Assembly: GCA_034359265.1 (NCBI GenBank)
Contig: CP136898.1
Span: forward strand, 50,705,501-50,769,500
From: Canna indica
Taxonomy: Eukaryota; Streptophyta; Magnoliopsida; Zingiberales; Cannaceae
DNA: 64,000 nt
Reading direction: 5' to 3'
Below are positions 45,217 to 55,413 of this stretch, piece after piece. How positions within the stretch are numbered: the first letter of the stretch is position 1; each line of letters opens with the position of its first letter. A model generated the notes under the pieces. That model was not told where the DNA came from, ran no database searches, and was given only the letters and a program-made list of their open reading frames with translations. Made by a program: the position numbers and the translations under genes.

Positions 45217-46450
45217 ATGGAACCACCATCACCTCTCCATGTAGCGTCGTCATCGAGATCTAAAGGAAAGCGGCCCCTTGATGATCACTTCACCCTTCGT
45301 CTGATAGAACCTGAAGCTGAAGCGACTCAAAAAGAAATCTCATATTGCCTCATCGGGAAACTGTGGACGGATAAGCCGCAATCCCTGCATATTATGCATA
45401 CCGTTCTCTCGTCCATCTGGAACAACCCAACGGGCTTTCGAGGTGAAGAAGATGATCACCATGTTTACAAGTTTTATTGCAGTGATCAAATACAAATGAA
45501 GAAAGTTATTAGGAACTAGCCATGGTTGTACAAGAATCAACTACTGGTGCTCCGACGATGGGAAAAAGATAAAGACTACGAAACATATGATTTCAACCTT
45601 GTCCAGTTTTGGATTCAATTATGGGGTATCCCAGGTCAAATTCGCAACATCCAAACGGAGAAGCAAATATTGAATGCTATAGGATCATCTGAACAAATTG
45701 ATGTGTACTCGGTTAGAGACTCGCAAGGCTTTATCATCAAAGGAAAAGCTACGATCAACATCTCCTACCCTCTCCGATGAGGATTACACCTGGACTCCCC
45801 CTCTTTGGGTAAATTCTGGACTGACTTTAGATATGAAAAACTACCTCTCTTTTGCTACCATTGCGGATTGATAGGGCACTCTGAGAAAACCTACGACAAG
45901 TTGGCTGAAGAACTAAAAGATGAATAGTCCCTCGATTTTCGATTCGGCCCCTTGATGAAAGCTACTCAAATGGGCTCTCTCATTCATGCACTCCCGACTG
46001 ATATGAGGAAGAAGGCCATTTATACCTCTGAAACTTGTCAACAACAATCTCATGAAGTTGCCACGCTCTTATACTCTCTCTCCATGTCTGCAACGCAGGC
46101 TCCGACAGAAGATACACCTGCTAAACCTGATTCAACCTCCCCCTCTAAGAGTATGGCCCTACAACCCTAGAAACAAGTGGTCGGTAATGAAGCTGAAAAG
46201 AATCCTATCGCTGACTCACATTTAGCCCAGATTGAGGTCCCAAGTCAGACCCCAAAAGTCAGGGCACGACCTCCCTCTAAATGTCAGACAACTCGAAAGG
46301 AAACTTCTATATCCATTGCTCCCACTGCACCCAGGAAGCGACCTTTCGATGGAGTTGTTGAATCTACTTCTAAGAAAGCTCGGAGTGCGACCAACGAATC
46401 AACCAACACAATGGTGGAGGAGGCCAGCCCTAATTGCCCCCCCCCCCCCT
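45217..46450 (+). pseudogene. LINE ORF1 (DUF4283 / CCHC type)
   Basis: Begins MEPPSPLHVASSSRSKGKRP at 45217, then IEPEAEATQKEISYCLIGKL (DUF4283-like start), a stop at 45517, FNLVQFWIQLWGIP, INISYPLR, a stop, then the knuckle region [20 protein letters not shown] and a lysine/proline-rich tail (46177-46440). Such proteins bind the LINE RNA. The stops at 45517, 45778, 45925 and 46168 inactivate it. The tail passes through a C-rich tract (46438-46452) directly into the ORF2 start in the same frame. Confidence 0.75.
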
Positions 46451-46455
46451 CCCCA

Positions 46456-49400
46456 ATGAATACACTAGTATGGAATTGTCAAGGGTTGGGGAATCCCTTG
46501 ACAATTCGGCATCTCAGGAACACTTGTTCCAAACATTCTCTCGACTGCCTCTTCCTCATGGAGGTCAAACACGATGCAATGAAGTTCCAAAACCTTCTTC
46601 GTAAATGTGGCTTTGACTATTGGTTTGTAGTGCCATCTATCGGTTCTGTAGGTGGTCTTATTCTTGCTTGGAAGACTCACTTCAATGTTCAAGTTCTTTC
46701 TGCTGATTCTTTCTACATTCATGCCTCCTGCGACTCACCGGATGCACATCTGAACTGGCAATTCATCGGTTTACACCTACACTTTGATAGATCTATAAGG
46801 AAGACCCAGATTCAGGCCCTCCTCTAGATAACAAATAATAGAACTAATCCTATTCTCCTTGGTGGTGACTTCAACGCCATACTTCAAGCATCTGAAAAGT
46901 CTGGTGGCAAGGACTTCCATACATCCATGGTTGAAGACCTATCTCAGCTGGTTAATGAAGGAGAACTACTAGAATTTCCTACAACTGGCCACACTTTCAC
47001 TTGGACAAATAAACGTGCCTCCCCGTTCCATATTGAACAGGTCCTTGACAGGTATCTTGCCTCCCCAGATTGGCATGACAAGTGGAAAAACTGGTCGGTC
47101 ACCCACCTTGAAGTCATGGGGAGTGACCATTGCCCACTCCTACTCCAACCAACAACCTTCACGAAGCAAATGAGAGCTTTCAAATTTGATAAGAGATGGC
47201 TCACTGACCAGGCTATTTCCTCCCTCATAACTGAAGCCTGGAAAATAGAGGTTAATGGCTCTCCTCAATTCCGAGTTCATTTGAAGCTGAACAATGTTCG
47301 AAACAGTATTCTAGCATGGCTAAAGAGAAACAACCGTAACACTGCATCAAGAATCGAGACACTGCAGCAACACCTCGTCTCACTCTCACGGAAGCATGAT
47401 GCCTCTTCTGTTGTAGCCTGAAAACTAATAGAATCTGATCTCTCTAAAGCCATTCAAGTAGAGGAAATATACTGGAGACAAAAATCTCGCATAAAATGGC
47501 TTAAGGAGGGTGATAAAAACTCCTCCTTCTTCCATGCCACCACAAGGCAACGGAGAAGTTACAACACCATTTACAGATTGCAAAACAAAGATGGACTTTG
47601 GGTCGATGGGTTTGAGGGAGTTGCATATGTAGCGCAAGAGTACTTCACAAACATTTATTCCTCGGCTAACCCAAGAACATCAGAGAATGGCTTCAGCTTT
47701 CCTTTCAAGAAAGTCACCGGTCACATTAATAGTTGGCTTCTTCGGCCAGTATCCAAGGAAGAAACTAAACAGGCAGTGTTCTCACTCAACTCAAATAGTT
47801 CACCTGGCCCAGACGGCTTCACAGGCCACTTCTTCAAACACTTCTGACCTCTCATTGAAGATGATATCACTGTGGCGTATGTTTCCTTCTTCAGAAGTAG
47901 ACTGATCCTTCAAGTTCTTAATAGAACCTCAATTGCACTTATTCCAAAAATAAAGGTCCTTCAAAACATGACACAGATAAGGCCTATCAGCCTTAGCAAC
48001 TTCATATACAAATCCTTTTCTAAGATCCTTGTGTACCGCATCCAGCCGCTCATGAACCATATTATCTCTCAAAATCAATGTGCTTTCATCAAAGGTCGTC
48101 TTATCTCCGACAACATCCTTCTCGCCCATGAGCTAATGCATCACTTGAAGACAAAGCAGAAGAGCTCCTCTCATGACACGGCTATTAAACTTGATATGAG
48201 CAAGGTCTTTGATCGTCTGGAATGGCCTTGCCTCATAGCAATACTCCAAGTTCTGGGATTCCATGCAAACTTCATTGAGATTATAAAATAATGTACACAA
48301 ACTGTCTCCTTCTCAGTGCTCATGAGTGGTAAGACGTATGGTTCCTTCATCCCCACTCATGGTCTCCGTCAAGGAGATCCACTCTCACCTTTCTTATTTT
48401 TCATTGCCAGGAGGGCTTCAATCTTCTTCTGGAGAAAGCTCAGATAGAACAGCAGCTCCGAGGAGTTCAAATAAACCGAAGATGCCCGAAAATATCCTCT
48501 CTTCTCTTCGCCGACGATGCCGTGCTATTTAGCAAGGCCGATGTGCACCATGCAGTCACACTCAAACATCTTCTTACCAGGTTTGAAGATCTAAGCGGCC
48601 AACAAATCAACGCCAACAAATCCGCGATTTTCTTCTCAAAGTTTTGTCCACCCCATTTGTGCTTGGAGATCGGTAGGACATTGGATATTCCAAATATTGG
48701 CTCCCAAGATATGTACTTGGGCCTCCCTGCCATGATCAGCAAATCCAAGAAGGCTACCTTTGAATTCATTATTCTCAGGATTGAGAAAAAAATTCAGTCC
48801 TAGTCTTCGAAGCTACTGTCGAGGGCTGGTAAAGCAGTCCTTATAAAGTCAGTCTTAAACGCCATACCAGCCTATGCAATGTCCAGTTTCTACATTTCAA
48901 ACTCCATTTGTGACCGAATTAACAAGCTGTGCACTTCCTATTGGTGGTCCTCCAAAGTGGGAAAGAGAAGCATCTACTGGATCAACTGGAAAATGTTAAG
49001 CAGTAGTTTTGCGGATGGAGGCCTGGGATTCAATGACTGTCGAGCACAAAATCTCTCTCTCCTAGCCAAGCAGGGTTGGCGACTCATGCACCAGCCAAAC
49101 TCACTACTAAGCCTCACCTTAAAGTGTAAATACTACCCTTATTGCGCGTTCATGGATTCTTCTGTAGGTAGTAAAGCCTCCTAGGGCTAGCGGAGCATCA
49201 TCCGAGGATGCGAACTTCTTAAAGCTGGTTTCAGATGGAAGATAGGATCCTCCACAATTCAACCGATTCATGGCACCCCATGGCTTCCTTGCCCTCCACT
49301 CTTTGCCATTAGCGGACCGCAACATGCACCCCACTGTCAGCTCCTGATCTCAAAATTTTTTGACAGGGACACGTACATGTGGAATGAACCTCTCATCCAT

Positions 49401-49985
49401 AACTCCTTTCCAAGCTCTCTAGCTGACGAAATCCTCAATATTGAGCTTACTCAAGGCGAAGATAAACCTTATTGGCATCACAACACCAATGGCCAATATA
49501 GTGTTGCTTCAGGTTATCGACTTGCCTGCTCCCTATCCGAAGGACATGCCACTCCTCCCCCACCGATGCCGTGGACGAGTATTTGGAGGATCAAGCTACC
49601 ACCGAGGCAAAGGATCTTCATCTGGCGTCTCCTGCATGATTCACTCCCGACGAAGATGGCTCTCCAACACCAGCAGATACCTGTTCAAGACGTTAACTGC
49701 ACATTCTGTAGTAGTAGCCCTGAAGATGCTGTCCATCTATTCCTCACATGTCGTCATGCTAACGATGCATGGCAACATCTAGCCATTCGACTACCTCCTA
49801 GGTCCAACGTCTCCACGGTTCCCACCTGGTGGAGGAATGTAAAGGTGTCCCTTGGTTCTCAGGTCGACGACCTCTCGAATGTTTGCTCTCTACTATGGAG
49901 CATTTGGAATTTGAGGAACGAACGCACCTTCAACAACGTTCCCAATGATTTCGACACCAACATTTTGATGGCTCTCACAACCTAG
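46456..49985 (+). pseudogene. LINE ORF2: endonuclease - reverse transcriptase - zf-RVT
   Basis: MNTLVWNCQGLGNPLTIRHL at 46456 opens the AP-type endonuclease. It keeps GGDFNAIL and GSDHCPLLL, so its catalytic residues are intact, but a stop lies at 46825. RT wording follows: SPGPDGFTGHFFK, a stop, [32 protein letters not shown], then a deletion or frameshift, and LFADDAVLFSKA with the catalytic ADD. After GGLGFNDC, the frame 49377-49985 is the zinc-binding tail (LPPRQRIFIWRLLHDSLPTK, CTFCSSSPEDAVHLFLTC). At least five stops or frameshifts are present. Confidence 0.88.
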
Positions 49986-50115
49986 GAAACCTATCAGAAC
50001 ATGGATAATGTTTAGCATTGAAACGCTAATGCCACGCTTACTAGTCATTTGTAAGCTGATGTATCTCCCCTCATTCAATGAATGAACATGCTTCTTCGGA
50101 AAAAAAAAGAAAAAA

Positions 50116-51049
50116 GAAGCTCCTCCGTTCCCTTCTCAAAGCTTGGGAGCCAAAGGTGATTGTGGTCATGGAAGCCAAGGAATTGACTACCTTAAAGATC
50201 ACCGAGCTCAATGGGTCTCTCATGACACATGAGATTCACATGAGGGCACACAAGGAGGAAGATGCCCCCAAAAGCAAGACCATTGCTTTAAAAGCATCAC
50301 ACAAGGTTGAAGAACCTTCATCATCTGAAGAAAAATTTGATGACGTTGAAGAAAGAGCTTCATGAGGGGTGGCATGAGGAGAGGCAAGGGAGGCTACACT
50401 TGCTACAATTGCAACAAGACCAAGCACCTAAAGAAGGATTGCCCACTTCTCAAGATGGCCTCAACCTCTACTCACTACAAGAAGGACAAGTACAAGAAGA
50501 AGAAGAAGAAAGCAATGATGGCTTCTTGGGATGAGAGTGAATCCTCATCAAGTGAAGAGGACACCAAAAGTGAGAAGGTAAATCTTTGCCTCATGGCAAA
50601 TGATAACGTGGTAAAATTTACTTTTGGTGAACTTTCATTTACGCAAGAAGAACTAGAAGTTGAATTTGAGCAAATGCATGATGAATTTAATGCAATTAGA
50701 AAAAAATTTAAAAAACTTAAAAAGGATAACAAATCCTTAGAAGTAGAAAATGATAACTTGCTACTTTCATGCAATGCCATAAGGAAAGAGGTAGAGAGCC
50801 TTAAGAATGAAAAGCATGCCTTTGAAAATATTAAGAATGACTTAGAAAATAAGAATGAGAAACTAGAAAATGAAAACAAGCTTTTGAGTGGTCAAGTAGA
50901 ACACTTGAATGATAGCATGCTTAGTATAAAACAGGAATTATGCATGCTAAATGAGAAAATGATAACCTTGCAAAATGTCATGCCTGAGGTTGCTAATGTT
51001 AGAAAAACCACACATGTTCATGCTCATGCACACTTCCATGCTCAGACTG
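50116..51049 (+). pseudogene. SIRE-like Copia gag, second part
   Basis: Resumes with LLRSLLKAWEPKVIVVMEAK (capsid C-terminus), an acidic linker (KVEEPSSSEEKFDDVEE), then, after a frameshift at about 50350, the knuckle YTCYNCNKTKHLKKDC and a long Lys/Glu/Asn-rich coiled coil (about residues 90-230 of the 50362 frame, with heptads such as LEVENDNLLL and LENENKLLSGQ). This layout (gag, knuckle, long coiled coil, then His-rich HVHAHAHFHAQ) is like SIRE-type gag. It runs straight into the 110-bp repeat array. No protease or pol follows. Confidence 0.75.
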
Positions 51050-52464
51050 AATGTAATGGCATGGTAGCCAGAGACCGCACTCGGGGGGTTCGAGCCGAGC
51101 ACGCTGATGAGCTTAAGGAGGAACCATGCGCGAGGAGTCATTGAAGAGGGGCTAGGGTCGAATGTAATGGCATGGTAGCCAAAGTGCGCAATCGGGGGTT
51201 CGAGCCGAGCTTGCCGTGGAGCGTAAGATGGAATCACGGCGAGGAGTCATTGAAGAGGCGCTAGTGCCGAATGTAATGGCTTGGTAGCCACAGACTGCAC
51301 TCGGGGGTTCGGGCTGAGCTCGCCGAGGAGCGTAAGGTAGAACCGTGCGCCGAGGAGTCGTCGAAGAGGCTCTAGGGATGAATGTAATGGCTTGGTAGCC
51401 ATTGACCGCATTTGGGGGTTCAGGTCGAGCTCGACGATGAGCGTAAGGCGTAACAGTGCGCTACGAGTCATTGAAGAGGCACTATGGCCAAATGTGATGG
51501 AGTGGTTGCCGGATACCGCACTCGGGGGTTCAGGCCGAGCTCGCTGATGAGTTTAAGGAGGAACCACACGCGAGGAGTCATTGAAGAGGGGCTAGGGCTG
51601 AATGTAATGGCGTGGTAGCTAGAGAACACACTCGGGGGTTCGAGTCGAGCTCGCCGTAGATCATAAGGTGGAACCGTGTGCAAGAAGTCATTGAAGAGAT
51701 GCTAGGGCCGAATGTAGTGGCTTGGTAGCCAAAAACCGCACTCGGGGGTTCAAGCCGAGCTCGCCGAGGAGCATAAGGCAAAACTGCGCGCCAGGAGTCG
51801 TTGAAGAGGCACTAGGGCCAAATGTAATGGCGTGGTAGCCAAAGACCGCACTCGGGGTTCGGGCCGAGTTCGCTGAGGAGCATAAGGCAGAACCGCAAGC
51901 GAGGAGTTGTTGAAGAGGCGATAGGGCCGAATGTAATGGCGTGGTAGCCAGAGATCGCACTAGGGGGTTCGGGCCGAGCTCGCCGAGGAGTGTAAGGCGG
52001 AACCGCACTCGATGAGTCGTTGAAGAGGCGCTAGGGCCGAATGTAATGGCGTGGTAGCCAGAGACCGCATTCGAGGGTTCGGGCCGAGCTCACCAAGTAG
52101 CATAAAGAAGAACCACGTGCGAGGAGTCGTTGAAGAGGCGCTAGGGAGAAATGTAATGGCGTGGTATCCAGAGACTGCACTCGGGGGGTTCGGGTCGAGT
52201 TCACCGAGGAGCGAAGGCAGAACAACATGCGACGAGTCGTTGAAGAGGTGCTACGACCGAATGTAAGGGTGTGGTAGTCAGAGGCCGCACTCGAGGTTTC
52301 GGGTCGAGCTCGCCGAGGAGAATAAAGAGGAACCACACACGAGGAGTCGTTGAAGAGGTGCTAGGGCCGAATGTAATAGCGTGGTAGCCAAAGACCGCAC
52401 TCGTGGGTTTGGGCCGAGCTCGCCGAGGAGCGTAAGGCAGAACCGCACGCGAGGAGTCGTTGAA
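51050..52464. repeat. 110-bp tandem repeat array, 13 units
   Basis: Units beginning AATGTAATGGCGTGGTAGCC start at 51050, 51161, 51270, 51381, 51491, 51601, 51711, 51821, 51930, 52040, 52150, 52260 and 52370, giving 12 full units and a partial last one. They are GC-rich and about 80-90% alike by eye. Each has GGGGGTTCGGGCCGAGCTCG in its middle and GAGGAGTCGTTGAAGAGGCG near its end. As 110 is not a multiple of three, no single frame spans the array, and the open frames in it are by-products. It directly follows a Copia gag. Confidence 0.95.
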
Positions 52465-53199
52465 GGATGCATATATCCTTATGTGGCCAGGTGGGGTCCC
52501 TGGGCAGAGCTATTTAGTCTATCTTGAGCCTGGCTCAAGGATGTGGTTGGGCGGAGCCCCCTGGATGGGGTCACGTGGTTCGGTCCGGAATGATGAGTTA
52601 GGCGTTGTTGTGTTTCGTCCGACCGGGCCCGATAGTTCTAGTTCAATCCACTAAGAATGCAAAGTAATACTATTCCTTATATATTTTTACATCAAATAAA
52701 GTAATATTATTCCTTGTCTATTATATTCTTTATCTATTCCTATTATTTGTCTATTCTTATTCCTTAAAATTTTATTTCATCCAACCAAACACAATCTAAG
52801 AATAAGAAGTAGACATGACAGTTACATAGCTATTTATCTCTAGAAACTTGCTTTCCCATCAAAAACAATATTGTTTAATAGCCATTTTGATTGTCTTGCT
52901 TATTATTCTTGATAGATAATATATGGTAGAGGTGAAAGAGGGTTACCTTTTGTGTGCCCTTTTATAAAGAAAATTCTTACTAGGTGATCGAATTCCTTCA
53001 ATTAACATTATGGTAGGAAAACCTCGAGCAGTTAGTAATCTAGGAGAAATTCCCAATTAACATTATGGAAACCTTTTTTCGAGTCTAATTTGATCAAAAG
53101 TTAACAATTTCATTGTTCCATCCATCAGTTTCTCCTTGTGTTTGTTCATTCTATTCACCAACAATTTTGAAGTAAGTATGATTAAACTGTTTGCTAGAC
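52465..53199. other. Unassigned sequence between array and Gypsy LTR
   Basis: 52465-52640 is GC-rich (CCAGGTGGGGTCCC, GGATGGGGTCACGTGG); 52650-52810 is AT-rich and may be a worn MITE (CATCCAACCAAACACAATC near its right end), but no clean inverted ends were found. The start of the Gypsy LTR cannot be placed exactly within 53040-53220. Confidence 0.35.
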
Positions 53200-53680
53200 T
53201 AACTTGGACGACTCCGACTTTCGGGATAATAGTTAGGGAGATAGTGGATTGGACTAGTACTTTTGGGCCCGACTGGATTAAGCCCAGAAATGCCCACACT
53301 CATGAACGAGACTCGAGTCAGACCAAACAGCTAAGCCCGGGGGCTCCACCCAGACATACAAGGACATCCATATCCTCATTAATTACAAGGGATTCATCAT
53401 TACAAGCCCGACAACTCCGGGATTAGCCTCGACCCATTTCGAGCAACATCCCTACGAGATTATCGGGCAGCATCATCACCAATCACCCTTTATCCTGCAA
53501 TATATATAGATACGACACGCCTCAGGTAGGGAGATTCTAATTTCTATTACCTCGACCTCAAACATATTCTGACTTGAGTGTCAGAGTGTCTTTTGCAGGT
53601 CCACCCCCCTCTACTGGAGTTGCACCTGATCTGGAGACACACCAAATCGGACCGCATCACTCAAATTTTAGGCAGAAACA
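53200..53680 (+). mobile_element. Gypsy 5' LTR (plus strand); left edge uncertain
   Basis: Ends GGCAGAAACA at 53680, directly followed by TTTGGCGCCCACCGTGGG, the classical primer site of many plant Gypsy elements. It contains GGATTGGACTAGTACTTTTG, CCACACTCATGAACG and GGCTCCACCCAGACATACAA, which parallel the minus-strand LTR at 39119-39575, plus TATATATAGATACGACACG (TATA-like, about 53500). Confidence 0.75.
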
Positions 53681-53698
53681 TTTGGCGCCCACCGTGGG
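53681..53698 (+). other. Primer-binding site of the Gypsy element
   Basis: TTTGGCGCCCACCGTGGG, immediately after the LTR. Confidence 0.85.
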
Positions 53699-53725
53699 AT
53701 CGAATAAATCTTACATGTTCCCGCA

Positions 53726-54034
53726 ATGGTTGGTACCTGGAGCTAAGCAACCGCCGCCGCACGTCAACAACACCCTGGCGGTGTTGTTCCCCTGCTACTT
53801 GGTGACGTTGAAACAGTGAGGAGTGATGCTCCGGCACCAGTGAACCCCTCACCAGACGAATCCCAACTTCTGATAAATGACCTTTAGATGGAGAACCAAT
53901 GGTTAGCAGCCTAGGTCGATATGTTGGCGTGGTCTCGGGAACAACACCGGGCCAAATACGAGCACCAATTCTCATAGCATGAAGAAGACAATCACCCGGA
54001 AAGAACGAGACCAGTTTCAGTCCTTCAAGACGAG
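53726..54034 (+). pseudogene. Gypsy gag, first part
   Basis: Reads SDAPAPVNPSPDESQLLIND with a following stop, then a helical stretch to PVSVLQDE at 54034. It is homologous to ALVPANPTPEELCLLINDL in the minus-strand Gypsy at 38785-39009. The frame is cut by the SIRE-like element at 54035 and continues in register at 61956 once that element and one ACGAG copy are removed. Confidence 0.65.
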
Positions 54035-55413
54035 TGTTGGGTGAAATGGCCACACTAGAGGGGGGTGAATAGTGTGTTAACTAATGTTATCGCCTAATTT
54101 TGGTTTTAATCATTTACTTGATTACTTAGGCAATTCACAAAATCGAATAGCAAGCAGAAGCAATAAATAAGACAATTAAGCAAACACAAGAGAGACAACG
54201 CTAACACAATGATTTATAGTGGTTCGGCCCCAATGCCTACTCCACTATCTAAGCACCTCGCTTAGGATTTCCAAACTTAGCTTTACTAGATTATCTTGTT
54301 TCCCTTACACAGAGGATTTTGACTCGAAGAGTCTCACTCTCAACCTAAGGAACTTCCACACCCGGAAGTCTCCGCCTTCTTACTGAGAGCACTCTTCCAC
54401 CTAAACCCTAAGGGAAAACTCAACTAATCCTAGTAAACTATGATTACACAAGTGGCTTTACACCTTATACACCAAGGTAACCACTTACACACAAGACCTA
54501 ACACTAGGTCTTCTTACAAGTTCAGATACAATGAAATAAACAACAAAATACAACAATAAATGGAGCAATAAATCAAACAATGAAGTACTTAGCTCCAAAC
54601 AAAGTTTCCTGGCTTCATCTTGATGGATTTGATGGTGAATCAATGAAGTTAAGGCTTATCCAAGAAGTTGAGAGATCAAAGCTAGGGATTTCAAGAATTG
54701 TGGCTCAATCAAGCTTAGAATTGATCAAGGATGGCTCAATGATGTGTACGAGTGATCAAAAGTCTAGAGAAAGACTCTCATGGCTGCCTATTTATAAGCC
54801 ATGAAGAGAATGAGTGAAACAGGCGGCTCAATGGGCGGAAAACTAGTCGTTTCCACCGTCCGGTCGATGGCCGGTCGATCGGTCGAAAGCAAACTGCCAT
54901 TTTCTGGCACAGTTCGATCGACCGATCGGCCAACCGAATTGGTTATTGCCAATTTTCGGTACTATTCGATCGACCGAATGGTCGATCGAATTGGCTACTA
55001 CCAATTTTCTGCTTCGTCCAGTCGACTGCCCGGTCGACTGAATTGGCTATTGCCAATTTTTCTCTACATTCGGTCGATCGACCGATCGACCGAACCTAGG
55101 CTGAATTTGATCTTTTCAGCCTTCTTCTAGCGCGCTTCGTTTGCGGGTTTCGGCCTTCAACGTGCGTCAACTTGGAGAGCTTTCCATGTGTTCTTTAGAC
55201 TCATCCAAGACGTCTTTGGTGCACACGTCGAACTTTGAGAGATTTCCACGACGAACCTGAACGCGTCGATCAATGTCCTTCCGATTTTCCGTTCGAGGAC
55301 ATCGAGCACTAACCGATATGGAACTTAAAAATATTTCTCAATGAAACATTAGTTCCATGTTTGTTATTATCAAAACCGAGATTAAGACCAAGGTAGAAAA
55401 CCTTAGGCCAACA
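54035..55413 (-). mobile_element. 3' LTR of the SIRE-like element
   Basis: 1379 bp, about 90 bp longer than its partner, mainly because of an extra stretch near 55325-55395 (AAATATTTCTCAATGAAAC ... GACCAAGG). At 54850-55100 it has repeated blocks built on GGTCGATCGACCGA plus AATTGGCTATTGCCAATTTT, about 60 bp each. Confidence 0.85.

Larger units (their letters stand above)
45069..50115 (+). mobile_element. L1-type LINE inserted in SIRE-like gag
   Basis: 5.05-kb plus-strand element between two GAAGCTCCT copies (45060-45068, 50116-50124), with an A-rich tail at 50098-50115. It carries an ORF1 with a CCHC knuckle and an ORF2 with endonuclease, RT and zf-RVT domains, all with stops. It is a different subfamily from the LINE at 20159. 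Confidence 0.9.

Noticed and set aside
50475..50879. Minus-strand 134-residue Phe/Ser-rich frame
   Set aside because: It is the antisense shadow of the Lys/Glu-rich gag coiled coil.
51100..51110. A tRNA gene suggested by GGTTCGAGCC
   Set aside because: No acceptor stem, anticodon arm or proper A-box spacing; the word belongs to the 110-bp tandem repeat.
51247..52336. Overlapping minus-strand open frames of 64-106 residues with a recurring LGELGPNPRVRSLATTPLHS pattern
   Set aside because: They are translations of the 110-bp tandem repeat; their start and stop follow the repeat and the frame shifts every unit.
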